This document shows, piece after piece, positions 24,715 to 33,275 of a stretch of DNA of 45,153 nucleotides. Where the stretch lies: NCBI GenBank assembly GCA_029821195.1, contig JALGTU010000004.1, positions 1-45,153 on the forward strand. The letters run 5' to 3'. The translations under genes and the position numbers were made by a program. Position 1 is the stretch's first letter; every line of letters begins with the position of its first letter. The notes beneath the pieces were generated by a model. The model had not been told where the DNA came from, did no database searches, and saw nothing but the letters and a program-made list of their open reading frames with translations. This stretch comes from Candidatus Zipacnadia bacterium (GTDB taxonomy: Bacteria > Armatimonadota > Zipacnadia > Zipacnadales > Zipacnadaceae).

Positions 24715-24735
24715 CGACAGGCGTCCCGCCTGTCG
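24715..24735. repeat. Hairpin repeat, GACAGGCG family
   Basis: CGACAGGCG-TCC-CGCCTGTCG, a perfect 9-bp stem with a three-base loop, directly after terminator 1. Relatives are at 278-298, 29449-29469 and 30816-30836. Confidence 0.75.
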
Positions 24736-24809
24736 CCCTCTCTCGTCGGCCCGATGACAAGGCGCAGGTAATATTCTGCTCGCTTGCGAAGAATAGGCAC
24801 CACAAACGG

Positions 24810-24838
24810 TTGACAGCCCGGTCATTTTGTGGTACCCT
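24810..24838 (+). promoter_or_regulatory. Promoter of pseudopilin cassette 2
   Basis: TTGACA - 17 bases - TACCCT at almost the same distance from the ATG (162 bases) as in cassette 1 (163 bases). The -10 is weaker and lies in a short dyad, GGTAC-CCT-GTACC (24831-24843). The leader carries CAGGGAGGTG (24881-24890), as in cassette 1. Confidence 0.65.
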
Positions 24839-24971
24839 GTACCCGCTGAGTAGGCACGTCATCTCGAGGCCCGTGCAAATCAGGGAGGTGGTGACCGCCA
24901 CTACCGGTCGGACTACAACTGGGTCAGATCCATATAGGTACGTACGCGAAGTACTAAGGAGTGAGAATCTG

Positions 24972-25802
24972 ATGACAAGTAGACGCAGAGGTTTTACCCT
25001 GATAGAATTGTTGGTGGTGATAGCGATCATTGCTATCCTGGCAGCGATTCTGTTCCCCGTTTTCGCCCGCGCCAAGGCGAAGGCAATGGAGACCCAGTGC
25101 CTGTCCAACGTCAAGCAGTTGGCCACGGCCATCCTGACGTATACCTCCGATTACGACCAGGCGTTACCCTATTTCGCCTATGGCAACTACAGCGACAGCA
25201 ACGAAGACGACATCGTTTACGTCTGGAATGCGGTGGCCCCCTATTTCAAGAGCGCGGATATTCTCCAGTGCCCCGCCGCCCCCGACGCGCTGCCCTTTGA
25301 CGAGATCCCGGTGGTGAACTTCCTGTCGAGCAGCTATTCCGTCTTCGCGCCTCTGTTCGGCAAGAACGACCTCTTCCCCACACCGAATTGGGACGCCAAG
25401 AGCGCACAAGGCCACTGCCGGTTCTGGTGGGCGATCCGAAGCGTCGGCGGCGACCCATGGGGCCCGTGCACGATATGGCCCCCCGGCGCTAACGACATTG
25501 ACATGTGCCCTGACCCCTCGACTGTTTACATGGTTTGGGACGCCGAGCAGGCCATCTCCACCGACAGCGCCTGCGACAGCTTCTCCTGGGGTAGCGCCAA
25601 CGTCTTCGAGCTTGACGTCCGCTACAGTGGCAGCGAGCATAGGTGGAAGAGCAAGAGTACCTCCGGCGTCAGTTGCGTGGACATCACGCCGGTGCTGCGC
25701 CACAACAACGGGATGAACGTCTCCTTCCTGGATGGGCACGCCAAGCGCCAGAGCCGCCGCGAGACTGAAGTGGTCATGGGCTGGGACTGGGACAACTACT
25801 GA
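24972..25802 (+). CDS. Pseudopilin A2 of duplicated cassette
   Basis: 276 residues from ATG 24972 (AAGGAG ten bases upstream); the track start at 24528 reads through the promoter region and is rejected. Prepilin signal [20 protein letters not shown], then [24 protein letters not shown] clear paralogue of A1: SNVKQLATAILTYTSDYD, PYFKSADILQCPAAPDALPF, SVGGDPWGPC, YMVWDAEQ, and C-terminal RHNNGMNVSFLDGHAKRQS. The last ~120 residues before the C-terminal box diverge more than the first 100. Expected role as for A1, a pseudopilus-type secreted or surface subunit. Function unknown. Confidence 0.88.
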   Translation: MTSRRRGFTLIELLVVIAIIAILAAILFPVFARAKAKAMETQCLSNVKQLATAILTYTSDYDQALPYFAYGNYSDSNEDDIVYVWNAVAPYFKSADILQCPAAPDALPFDEIPVVNFLSSSYSVFAPLFGKNDLFPTPNWDAKSAQGHCRFWWAIRSVGGDPWGPCTIWPPGANDIDMCPDPSTVYMVWDAEQAISTDSACDSFSWGSANVFELDVRYSGSEHRWKSKSTSGVSCVDITPVLRHNNGMNVSFLDGHAKRQSRRETEVVMGWDWDNY

Positions 25803-25835
25803 CGATAACACTCTCACAGATAGGAGTTGATGATA

Positions 25836-26702
25836 ATGATAGCTAGCCGCAAAGGCTTCACTTTGATCGAGCTGCTGGTGGTGATAGCCATTATCGCCAT
25901 CCTGGCAGCTATACTCTTCCCGGTCTTCGCCCGGGCCCGGGCCAAGGCCAAGCAGACCCAGTGCCTGAGTAATATCAAGAACGTCGCCATGGCCTACAAG
26001 ATCTACACCAGTGACTGGTTCGCCTACTACCCGCATGATGTCGAGAACGTTCTATACTTCTATAGTACCAATCGTAGTGATCCCCCCAAGGGGCTACTGG
26101 CGACCTACGTCACCAGCAGCGACATCATGTTCTGCCCGCTGCTGAAACAGGCCAAACAAGTCAAGACACTGGTGAACGGTGGCTACTTGCCCAACTGGAG
26201 CCGCTACCGGGAGAGTGGGTACTCCTACAACGGGGTATTCTACAACAGTACCTACGGCGGCGACAAAGACGGCTGCGCCGACTTCTACGGTGGTTTGGCG
26301 CTCAAGGTAGATTGCGGCTCCGGCCTGAAGTACATCCCCGCCAGCGAAAGCTGGCTGGAGAGCCCGGGCAACACCGTCCTGCTGGTCGAGTCGTTTTCGA
26401 ACACCAGCAACATGAGGTACGCCGGCGGCCAGGCCTGGATGTGCCACACCGGGAACTCCAACTACAAGCGCAGTGGCCGCCAGTGCGGCTACATTTGGGC
26501 GAACCACAACAACGGCGCAAACTACGCGTTCTGCGACGGCCACGCCCGCTGGGTGATGAACGGCACCGAGGGCGCAGTGATCAGCAACTGGAGCACCTGG
26601 GAGGCCACCAGCCCGCTCGAGGACAACTGGTGGGACATCGGGCCCAACAGCAAGGAGCTGTGCGAGCGGGTGACCTGGCTGAGCGATTGCGCCTGCCCGT
26701 AG
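25836..26702 (+). CDS. Pseudopilin B2 of duplicated cassette
   Basis: About 288 residues from ATG 25836, nine bases after AGGAG; ATG 25830 or TTG 25827 are alternatives. The start region AGGAGTTGATGATAATG matches that of B1 (AGGAGTCGATGATAATG). Prepilin signal [20 protein letters not shown], then [22 protein letters not shown]. Ends with [23 protein letters not shown] and a Trp-rich tail containing CERV and CACP. Paralogue of B1, co-transcribed with A2 (33-base gap), and followed by the same terminator sequence. Function unknown. Confidence 0.87.
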   Translation: MIASRKGFTLIELLVVIAIIAILAAILFPVFARARAKAKQTQCLSNIKNVAMAYKIYTSDWFAYYPHDVENVLYFYSTNRSDPPKGLLATYVTSSDIMFCPLLKQAKQVKTLVNGGYLPNWSRYRESGYSYNGVFYNSTYGGDKDGCADFYGGLALKVDCGSGLKYIPASESWLESPGNTVLLVESFSNTSNMRYAGGQAWMCHTGNSNYKRSGRQCGYIWANHNNGANYAFCDGHARWVMNGTEGAVISNWSTWEATSPLEDNWWDIGPNSKELCERVTWLSDCACP

Positions 26703-26737
26703 ACCGTTGGGCCAAGCTGCAAGCACAAATCAAAGCA

Positions 26738-26767
26738 GGGGAAGGCCAGATGGCCTTCCCCTTTTTT
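26738..26767 (+). terminator. Rho-independent terminator of cassette 2
   Basis: GGGGAAGGCC-AGAT-GGCCTTCCCC followed by six T, identical to the terminator at 24674-24703. It separates cassette 2 from the convergent epimerase gene. Confidence 0.95.
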
Positions 26768-26813
26768 CTGCTTCCGTGGCACAGGCATCCTGCCCCTGAG
26801 AGACCGAGATCAG

Positions 26814-27857
26814 TTATTTCATCAGGCGCTTGACAACCTTGAGGACGCCCTGGTTCCACGCAACCCGGTGGGTAACCCCGGTTGCTGAGTCGGACTCTGT
26901 CTTATGGTCCAGATACCATTGATACGAGCGGATCAGCGCCTCAGAATTACTATATTTGGCCGACCAGCCCAAGGTTTGCTTGATCTTGTCCACCGAAACG
27001 AAGCTATCGGTATCCGCAGTGCCGTAGACCCACTTGTACAGGGGCGAGAGGTGCAACGCTTCGAGCAGGGCCAGGGCAGGTTTCACCACCCCGGCAGGAG
27101 TCGTCATCACCCGCGCGCCGCTGGCTGCATACTCGCACAACGCCCCGACATCCTCCGCGACGGTTCCGTACTTCTCTGCGCCCACGTTGAACGTGTCATT
27201 GACCTGGTCATCAGGGGCAGTCGCGGCCAGCCAAATCGCATCGCAGAGGTCTTCAACTTCGAGTAGCTGATAGTGATTCCTACCGTTGCCAATCAATGGT
27301 ATGCGGCAGCCCGATTCCACCCAATCGTACAGAATCTGGAATACCCCCAGCCGCGCAGTTCCGATGAAGGTCTTCGGGCGGATTATCGGAACGCAAAGCC
27401 CGCGCGCGCGGAACTCCTCACAAACCTGCTCGGCGAGAATCTTGCTCTCGCCATACGGACCCACCCCTACCCGCGGATTATCCTCGTAAAGCGGATGAAC
27501 TTTCGGCACGCCATACACAGCCGTTGAGGAGATATACACCACGCGGGGGATACCCAACTCGCGGGCGACAGCCAGCACCGTACGGGTACCTGCCACATTC
27601 ACCGAAAAGATATCCTGGCGCTTCCACAGGGGTAGTGCCGCGGCCGCATGGATGATGCACGACAGGCCCTGATTTGCAAGCGCACTCCGGACAGCCTGAG
27701 CATCGCGCACGTCGGCTTCAACGAAGGTCGCACCTTGAGGATACTCCGATTCGTCGAAAGTCGCGATGTCCAGCAGCAGACAGCTTTCGCCCTGCCCAGC
27801 GAAGTAGTTGGCTACATGATAACCCAAGAAGCCAGCCCCACCGGTTATCGCTATCAT
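26814..27857 (-). CDS. NAD-dependent epimerase/dehydratase (extended SDR)
   Basis: 347 residues with an extended short-chain dehydrogenase fold. The cofactor motif is MIAITGGAGFLGYHVANYF (GxxGxxG), the adenine-site Asp is in VEADVRD, and the catalytic residues appear as VYISSTAVYG (Ser) and PYGESKILAE (Y-x-x-x-K). Later segments IRPKTFIGTARLG and QLLEVEDLCDAIWLA are typical of nucleotide-sugar epimerases and 3-beta-HSD-like members; the substrate is unresolved. The gene upstream on the same strand encodes GmhB (95-base gap), which supports a role in surface sugar synthesis. Confidence 0.9.
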   Translation of the reverse strand: MIAITGGAGFLGYHVANYFAGQGESCLLLDIATFDESEYPQGATFVEADVRDAQAVRSALANQGLSCIIHAAAALPLWKRQDIFSVNVAGTRTVLAVARELGIPRVVYISSTAVYGVPKVHPLYEDNPRVGVGPYGESKILAEQVCEEFRARGLCVPIIRPKTFIGTARLGVFQILYDWVESGCRIPLIGNGRNHYQLLEVEDLCDAIWLAATAPDDQVNDTFNVGAEKYGTVAEDVGALCEYAASGARVMTTPAGVVKPALALLEALHLSPLYKWVYGTADTDSFVSVDKIKQTLGWSAKYSNSEALIRSYQWYLDHKTESDSATGVTHRVAWNQGVLKVVKRLMK

Positions 27858-27952
27858 TCTTGATAGTCTCCTCTGATAACATTATTGCTCAATCTCACTT
27901 GCTCCCGACGACGGGCTGGGCGATTCGATACACCACCGCGTGATAGACACGG

Positions 27953-28540
27953 TCAAGAAGCTGCTACACCCGCCGGAGATGGCCCGAAGTCTGCGAGGAT
28001 GATCCCAGCAGCTTCCACCAAGTCCTCAACCTCATAATCAGGAACGGTAATCATCTTCTCGCGCTGATTCTGGGTACGCTCGTCGGTGCAATGAGTCTGC
28101 ACCCAGAAGGTGGTACATCCAACCGCGGCCCCGGCCTGGATATCCCGCGCCGAATCGCCGATGAGGTAAGACCGGCGCAGGTCCAGGCCCCACTTGGCCG
28201 CGGCTTTAAGCAGCATCCCGGGCCTGGGCTTGCGGCACATACAATTGGCCTCGTCGGTGTGCGGGCAGTACTGGATACCCAGCAACCGCCCCCCGGCCCT
28301 GCGGATCTCCACCAGCATCCGCCAGTGAATATCCGTCAGGCGCTGCTTTGAGTACAAGCCCTTGGCTATGCCCGACTGGTTGGTGATGACGTAAATCTCC
28401 CAGCCGGCCTCAGTGAGCTCGCGGATAGCCTCCAACGCACCGGGACAAAACTGAAACTCGTCCCAGCTCGTGACGTAGCCGGGCCCATCTATATTTATCA
28501 CACCATCACGGTCCAGGAGTACAGCCCGTTTGCTGCGCAT
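27953..28540 (-). CDS. gmhB: D-glycero-D-manno-heptose 1,7-bisphosphate 7-phosphatase
   Basis: 195 residues from ATG 28540 (GGAG nine bases upstream); the track's longer start is unlikely. HAD-family phosphatase with the histidinol-phosphatase/GmhB signature: [16 protein letters not shown] (nucleophile Asp and acid Asp), [14 protein letters not shown], the zinc loop [20 protein letters not shown] and [11 protein letters not shown]. GmhB removes the 7-phosphate in ADP/GDP-heptose synthesis for lipopolysaccharide or S-layer glycans. No gmhA or hldE is seen nearby. Divergent from thiD across 83 bases. Confidence 0.88.
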   Translation of the reverse strand: MRSKRAVLLDRDGVINIDGPGYVTSWDEFQFCPGALEAIRELTEAGWEIYVITNQSGIAKGLYSKQRLTDIHWRMLVEIRRAGGRLLGIQYCPHTDEANCMCRKPRPGMLLKAAAKWGLDLRRSYLIGDSARDIQAGAAVGCTTFWVQTHCTDERTQNQREKMITVPDYEVEDLVEAAGIILADFGPSPAGVAAS

Positions 28541-28623
28541 TAACTGTTGCTCCAGGTAGGTATAAGCCCAGTGGTGGAAGAATAATACTGGCAGGACCAA
28601 CTCCGCACCAGGACGGATGATGT

Positions 28624-29439
28624 ATGGCTGAGCCAGCTAAAAGGCCGATTGCCGTAGCAATGACCATCGCCGGGTCTGATTCGGGTGGCGGTGCCGGGAT
28701 CCAAGCGGACCTCAAGACCTTCGCCTCGTTGGGTCTGCACGGCACCTGCACGATTACCGCTATTACCGCGCAGAATACCGTGGGCGTCCAGCAGGCTTTC
28801 CCGCTGCCGCCCGAACTGGTCGCCGCGCAGATAGATTCTATCATATCCGACCTGCCGTGTCACGCCGCCAAGACCGGCATGCTGGCGACCGCCGCCATAA
28901 TCGAAGTCGTGGCCGAGCGCATCCGGCACCACCAAATTCCGCACCTGGTCGTGGATCCAGTAATGGTGGCGACCTCCGGCGGACGACTCTTGCTCGAAGC
29001 GGCGGAGACAGCCTATATTGACCTGCTCCTGCCGCTGGCGGAGGTCATCACGCCCAATATGGCCGAGGCCAGTGCACTGCTGGGGCGACCGGTGGAGAGC
29101 CTGGAGCAGATGCGCGCGGCCGCCCAGGCGCTGTGTGAGCTGGGCCCGCGGGCTGTTGTTGTGACCGGTGGTCACCTGGCGGAAAGCGCTGTGGATGTCT
29201 TCTGTGACGCCGAAACGGGTCAGGTACACGAATTCAGTGGGCCCCGGCTGGCCAGCGCCGGCACTCACGGCAGCGGCTGCGTATTCGCCTCGGCTATCGC
29301 AGCGTACCTGGCCCGCGACTACGAGCCCCTCGAGGCGGTGGAGCGGGCCAAGCTCTTCGCCGCGCAGGCTATCGAGTCCGCGCTGCCCCTGGGTCAGGGG
29401 CCTGGCCCAGTCAATCCGGGACGATTCGTGGCAAGGTAG
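28624..29439 (+). CDS. thiD: Hydroxymethylpyrimidine/phosphomethylpyrimidine kinase
   Basis: 271 residues, ribokinase-like fold. It phosphorylates HMP and HMP-P in thiamine synthesis. ThiD hallmarks: [79 protein letters not shown] and the anion hole/catalytic region [18 protein letters not shown]. The full length is right for the family. No other thiamine gene and no TPP riboswitch is visible upstream. The downstream gap holds several hairpin repeats. Confidence 0.95.
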   Translation: MAEPAKRPIAVAMTIAGSDSGGGAGIQADLKTFASLGLHGTCTITAITAQNTVGVQQAFPLPPELVAAQIDSIISDLPCHAAKTGMLATAAIIEVVAERIRHHQIPHLVVDPVMVATSGGRLLLEAAETAYIDLLLPLAEVITPNMAEASALLGRPVESLEQMRAAAQALCELGPRAVVVTGGHLAESAVDVFCDAETGQVHEFSGPRLASAGTHGSGCVFASAIAAYLARDYEPLEAVERAKLFAAQAIESALPLGQGPGPVNPGRFVAR

Positions 29440-29448
29440 CTGCCGGTA

Positions 29449-29538
29449 GGACAGGCGACTCGCCTGTCCAGTCATCGGTGGCACCGGCTTCCAGCCGGCG
29501 TACATGACGGCAAGGCACACAGGCAGGATGCCTTTGCC
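29449..29538. repeat. Three adjacent hairpin repeats after thiD
   Basis: GGACAGGCG-ACT-CGCCTGTCC (29449-29469), CACCGGCT-TCC-AGCCGGCG (29482-29500, one mismatch) and GGCAAGGCA...TGCCTTTGCC (29509-29538). The first two belong to the families seen at 278-298 and 237-255 but in the opposite orientation. No gene in this gap. Confidence 0.7.
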
Positions 29539-29559
29539 ACTTAGAGATCCAAGGGAATC

Positions 29560-30183
29560 ATGAAAGACACAGATGCTCCAAAATCCAAGGCAGCCCACTA
29601 CTTCACAGCACAGCCGCAGACAGCCTCCCAACCCCGACGGTTCAGCGTCTCCGTTCAGGACGTGGAACTGAGGCTGACCTCGGACCGGGGCATCTTTTCG
29701 CACGGGCGCGCTGATCCCGGCAGCCTGCTGCTGGCCAGGAAGATGGCGCTGCCCGAGTCGGGCGACATTCTGGACCTCGGCTGCGGGTATGGCGTACTGG
29801 GGCTCATCGCGGCCAAGCTTGCGCCGGGCGCGCGGGTAACGCTGGTAGATATCAACGAGCGCGCCACGCAGCTGGCCGCCGAGAATGTGGCGGCCAACGC
29901 AGTCAACAACGGGGAAGTGCTCACCGGTGATGCCCCGGAAGTGCTGGGCGACCGCCGTTTCGATGTCGTGCTGTGCAATCCGCCGATTCGGGCGGGCAAG
30001 CAGGAGGTCCTGCGGCTGCTGGCGGCTGCGGCCGAGCGCCTGCGCCCCGGCGGAGCGCTCTGGCTGGTCATCCGCACCAAACAGGGAGCCAAGAGTATCA
30101 TCCGCGACATTACCCCACTGTTCAGCAATATCAAGACAGTAACCTGCAAAAGGGGTTACCGCGTATTTTGCTGTCAGAAATAA
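29560..30183 (+). CDS. Class I SAM methyltransferase, RsmC-like
   Basis: 207 residues. SAM-binding motif I is ILDLGCGYGVLGLIAAKLAPGA and motif II VTLVDINERA. The catalytic FDVVLCNPPIRAGK is the N-P-P-[IF]-x-x-G-K form of the RsmC/RlmG group, which makes m2G in rRNA (16S G1207 for RsmC). The preceding region with LTSDRGIFSHGRADPGSLLL also matches RsmC-type proteins. It lacks the extra N-terminal domain of E. coli RsmC, as is common in the short bacterial form. ATG start. The nitroreductase follows 20 bases downstream. Confidence 0.88.
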   Translation: MKDTDAPKSKAAHYFTAQPQTASQPRRFSVSVQDVELRLTSDRGIFSHGRADPGSLLLARKMALPESGDILDLGCGYGVLGLIAAKLAPGARVTLVDINERATQLAAENVAANAVNNGEVLTGDAPEVLGDRRFDVVLCNPPIRAGKQEVLRLLAAAAERLRPGGALWLVIRTKQGAKSIIRDITPLFSNIKTVTCKRGYRVFCCQK

Positions 30184-30203
30184 CTCCAAGGAGGCTAGTT
30201 ATT

Positions 30204-30719
30204 ATGGACGTTTTCGAAGCCATTCAACAGCGTTTCAGCGTGCGCCGGTACAAAGACCAACCAGTGGAGGCTGAGAAGCTCGAACGGGTGCTGGAGGCAG
30301 CGCGCCTGGCACCCTCGGCGAGCAACCGGCAGGAGTGGCGCTTCGTAGTGGTGACCGATGCCGAGGTCCGGCAGAAGCTGATGGCCGCCGCGGGCGGCCA
30401 GGGCTTCGTCGGGCAGGCGCCGGTGGTCATTGCCGCCTGTGCCCAAACCGATGAGCACGTGATGCCCTGCGGGCTGATGTGCTACCCGATTGACGTGGCG
30501 ATTGCCTTAGAGCATATCGCCCTGCAAGCCGTCGAAGAAGGCCTGGGCACCTGCTGGGTGGGCGCCTTCGACGCGAAGGCGGTCAAAGAGATCCTGGGGA
30601 TACCTGAGGAAATCCGCGTGGTGCAGTTGATGCCGCTGGGCTACCCTGATGACCAGCCCGGGGCCAAGCACCGCCTGGCCCTCGAGCAGATTGTCAGCTA
30701 CGAGAAGTGGGGACAGTAA
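30204..30719 (+). CDS. Nitroreductase-family flavoprotein
   Basis: 171 residues from ATG 30204, preceded by AAGGAGG; the track's longer ORF runs out of frame through the methyltransferase and is rejected. FMN-dependent nitroreductase fold: MDVFEAIQQRFSVRRYKDQPV and AARLAPSASNRQEWRFVVV (FMN phosphate and ring contacts), ALEHIALQAVEEGLGTCWVGAF, and MPLGYPDDQPGAKHR. Members reduce nitro-aromatics, quinones or flavins with NAD(P)H; the natural substrate is unknown. Internal Cys residues in VMPCGLMCYP are unusual but not diagnostic. Confidence 0.92.
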   Translation: MDVFEAIQQRFSVRRYKDQPVEAEKLERVLEAARLAPSASNRQEWRFVVVTDAEVRQKLMAAAGGQGFVGQAPVVIAACAQTDEHVMPCGLMCYPIDVAIALEHIALQAVEEGLGTCWVGAFDAKAVKEILGIPEEIRVVQLMPLGYPDDQPGAKHRLALEQIVSYEKWGQ

Positions 30720-30733
30720 CGACAGCCCTATGC

Positions 30734-30836
30734 CCCTTCGGCAGGCTCAGGACCCACGGCCCTTCGGCAGGCTCAGGGCAAGCAACGCAACAGCTACCGC
30801 AAGCGATCGCCGGTAGGACAGGCGTCCCGCCTGTCC
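30734..30836. repeat. Intergenic repeats: two CCCTTCGGCAGGCTCAGG units and a GACAGGCG hairpin
   Basis: Two direct copies of CCCTTCGGCAGGCTCAGG (30734-30752 and 30760-30780) are followed by GGACAGGCG-TCC-CGCCTGTCC (30816-30836). A third copy of the first unit, with GACAGG instead of GGCAGG, is at 326-345. The gap between the nitroreductase and the convergent TIM-barrel gene holds no gene. Confidence 0.75.
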
Positions 30837-30866
30837 CGCGGCCTCGTCTTGGAAGCGCCGTGCTCT

Positions 30867-32006
30867 TCAGTGCAAGCGCAGCAGTTCGCCGTCGCCGGCG
30901 GCGACGATGAACTCCGCCACGGTATCGTCCCCGCGTGTTCGGATCGGTAGCGCTATCCACTCGCCAGTGGTCTTGTCCATCTTATCAATCTGGACATCCG
31001 GCCTGAGGATCACCAGCACAGCCCACTTGCTTTTGGCGTGATCACGGTTAGCCAGCAGCAGGTAGTCATTATTATCCGGGTCTTTGAAGACCCCCAGCAC
31101 CCAGTCTTCACCGGCCACCTGCACCCAGTAATCGTCCGGAAGCTGACGGGTACTCCGGGGCAGCGGCGGCGTGTGGAAGACCTCCTGCGACCGCAGCTTG
31201 ACCAGCGTCGGGCCAAGCACCTTCATCTCCGCGCCAATCACCGCGGCGTCCTGGCCAACAGGGGTCAGTTGGTCGTCTTTCCACAATTGGTTGCCCTTCC
31301 ACCACAGGATACCTTTGACGCCGTAGGCCAAGCGGGTGTATATACTCATTCGCAGGCGCGGGAGGTTGTCAGCCAGGTGGACATACTTGTATTCCCTGAT
31401 TTTGTCCTGTTTGGCGGTATTGCACTCTGCCCAGGCGATCAATGGAATCCCCGCATCCAGAGCGGCAGCGCGGTATTCCTCTAACCTGGGGAAATGCAGG
31501 TCGTAGTCCCACCACCAGTGGTAGTAGTCGTAGCTGAGCACTTCGGGCTTGACGATCTCGATGAATCTGGAGTGAATCTTCTGGTAGCCGCCCCCCAGGT
31601 TGACGTAGCTGGGATGGTTGGGATCCGCTTTGTGCAAGGCCTCGCGCCTCTGGGCACATTCCTCGTACTGTTTGACGCCCGCCGGCTCGTCCATAATGAA
31701 GTAACCCCAGACCGTCTCGTCGTCCTGGAGCTGCGCAGCTTGCTCGGCGGTGAGGGGAGTGTCATTCTTGCCCGGCCGGATCATCGCCTTGAGACCATAC
31801 TGGCGACAGACCTCGAGTTTCTCCAGCGGGCACATTACCACCGTGATATTGGCTTTCAGGATTGTCTGCGCCGAGGCATTGTTGCCCGCCGGTGTATCCG
31901 TCGGGTGACCATTGGTGGCGATCATAAACTCGGACAGTTGCCACTCAGCACTGGCGGGAAGCGTCATCAGAATCACTACTCCCAGGATAAGAATGGTTCG
32001 CAGCAT
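30867..32006 (-). CDS. Secreted TIM-barrel-like protein, possible glycoside hydrolase (copy 2)
   Basis: 379 residues with a signal peptide (TILILGVVILMTLPASA-EW). The body alternates beta strands and helices in the style of a clan GH-A TIM barrel: VWGYFIMDEPAGVKQYEECAQ, PEVLSYDYYHWWWDYD, IPLIAWAECNTA and RLAYGVKGILWWKGNQ, followed by a C-terminal beta domain (VLGVFKDPDNNDYLLLANRD). The Glu of DEP and the Glu of WAEC are placed where acid/base and nucleophile often are, but no CAZy family is assigned. It is a paralogue of the gene upstream (42-base gap), with the same segments in the same order. ATG with GGAGG nine bases upstream. Confidence 0.7.
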   Translation of the reverse strand: MLRTILILGVVILMTLPASAEWQLSEFMIATNGHPTDTPAGNNASAQTILKANITVVMCPLEKLEVCRQYGLKAMIRPGKNDTPLTAEQAAQLQDDETVWGYFIMDEPAGVKQYEECAQRREALHKADPNHPSYVNLGGGYQKIHSRFIEIVKPEVLSYDYYHWWWDYDLHFPRLEEYRAAALDAGIPLIAWAECNTAKQDKIREYKYVHLADNLPRLRMSIYTRLAYGVKGILWWKGNQLWKDDQLTPVGQDAAVIGAEMKVLGPTLVKLRSQEVFHTPPLPRSTRQLPDDYWVQVAGEDWVLGVFKDPDNNDYLLLANRDHAKSKWAVLVILRPDVQIDKMDKTTGEWIALPIRTRGDDTVAEFIVAAGDGELLRLH

Positions 32007-32048
32007 TTCTTCTTGCCTCCGTATTGGCCGAGTTCCTGACCCGACAGC

Positions 32049-33164
32049 TCAGCGCAGGCGCAGCAACTCTCCGTCGCCGGGGGCAACGATGAAGTCTACA
32101 GAGATCCCACCTTCGTGCTGGCTGACGGGCAGTTCCAGCCATGCCCCGGTCTGCTTGTTGAGCTTGTCCACCTGGGCGCCTGCGCGCTGGATTTGCACGA
32201 CTGCCCACTTGGTGTGCTGGGGATCGCGGTTGGCCAGGATCAGGTAATCCTTGTCCTCCGGGTCTTTGAAGACCCCCAGTACCCAGCCCTCGCCCTGGGG
32301 CTGGACCCAGTAGTCATCGGGCACTTGCCGGGTGGCGCTGGGCAGCGGCGGCGTATGGTACACGTCTACGGACTGAAGCCGGATGAGCGTTGGTCCCATC
32401 ACCTTCAGTTCGGCGTTGATCTTAGCGATGTCCTGCCCCTGGGGAGTTATTTGACCGTCGCGCACGTTACAAAAGCGCGTCCCTTTCCACCACTGGATGC
32501 CCTTGACGCCGTAAGCCAGGGAGGTGAAGACACTCTGGCGCAATCGCCCGTAGTTGTCGGGGTGATAGATATATTTGTTGCCCTCCATCTTCTTCTGCTC
32601 GATGGCGCTCGCCTCAATCCACGAAATCAGCGGTATGCCCGCCTCCAGCGCGGCGGCGCGATATTCTTCGAGCCGGGAGAAGTGAGCTGCCGTGCCCCAC
32701 CACCATTGGTAATAGTCGTAGCTCAGCACCTCGGGCTTGACGATCTCCATGTACCCCCGCTGGGCGTGTCGGGCGTAACTGCCCCCCAGGTTTATGTAGC
32801 CCGGGTGATTGGGGTCAGCCTCATGCAAGGCCTCGCGCTTCGCCGCACACTCCCGGTACTGTTCTTCATTCCCCGGCTCGTCCCTGACGTAGTACCCCCA
32901 GATCACTTCATCGTCCTTGAGTTGCGCGGCCAGTTCCGGGGTGGCCCCCGTCAGCATCGCCTTGAAGCCGTAGCCGCGGCACATATCGAGCTGATTGGCC
33001 TTGCACATTATGGTATTGATACCGCACTGGACGGCGGCCTGCGCGTGTACATCATCTCCGGGCGCACCCCACCACGAAATCATGAACTCGGACAGTTGCC
33101 ACTCGGCGGCAGCCGGGACGGTCACAACAGTTGCCAGCAATAACGGCAGAATAAGTCGTATCAT
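32049..33164 (-). CDS. Secreted TIM-barrel-like protein, possible glycoside hydrolase (copy 1)
   Basis: 371 residues with a signal peptide (IRLILPLLLATVVTVPAAA-EW). Shared with its downstream paralogue: EWQLSEFMI after cleavage, WGYYVRDEPGNEEQYRECAAKREALHEADPNHP, KPEVLSYDYYQWWWG, AALEAGIPLISW, LAYGVKGIQWWKG, PPLPSATRQVPDDYWVQ and a C-terminal sandwich ending ...PGDGELLRLR. The insert between the first strand and LDMCRGYGFKAM differs most between copies. A presumed extracellular or periplasmic polysaccharide-acting protein. ATG start, eight bases after AGGAGG. Likely first gene of a two-gene operon. Confidence 0.7.
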   Translation of the reverse strand: MIRLILPLLLATVVTVPAAAEWQLSEFMISWWGAPGDDVHAQAAVQCGINTIMCKANQLDMCRGYGFKAMLTGATPELAAQLKDDEVIWGYYVRDEPGNEEQYRECAAKREALHEADPNHPGYINLGGSYARHAQRGYMEIVKPEVLSYDYYQWWWGTAAHFSRLEEYRAAALEAGIPLISWIEASAIEQKKMEGNKYIYHPDNYGRLRQSVFTSLAYGVKGIQWWKGTRFCNVRDGQITPQGQDIAKINAELKVMGPTLIRLQSVDVYHTPPLPSATRQVPDDYWVQPQGEGWVLGVFKDPEDKDYLILANRDPQHTKWAVVQIQRAGAQVDKLNKQTGAWLELPVSQHEGGISVDFIVAPGDGELLRLR

Positions 33165-33246
33165 CTGACGTTCCTCCTAACTGGTTCAGGCGTCTTTTTG
33201 CTGTTCGCAGTTATCCTGCGTCCTGTATCCCGTCGCCACTTTCCCC

Positions 33247-33275
33247 ACGGTAGGCCTTTCTGTGCCTACTGTCCA
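33247..33275 (-). promoter_or_regulatory. Candidate promoter of the TIM-barrel pair
   Basis: Minus strand TGGACA - 17 bases - TACCGT, 83 bases upstream of the ATG at 33164. The -35 matches 5 of 6 consensus bases, the -10 only the TA...T positions. An inverted repeat GTAGGC...GCCTAC overlaps the -10. A copy of the GCGACA hairpin repeat abuts it upstream. Confidence 0.35.

Noticed and set aside
24528-24971. In-frame upstream extension of pseudopilin A2
   Set aside because: It would read through the end of B1, a perfect terminator and a promoter, and would put about 148 residues before a prepilin signal.
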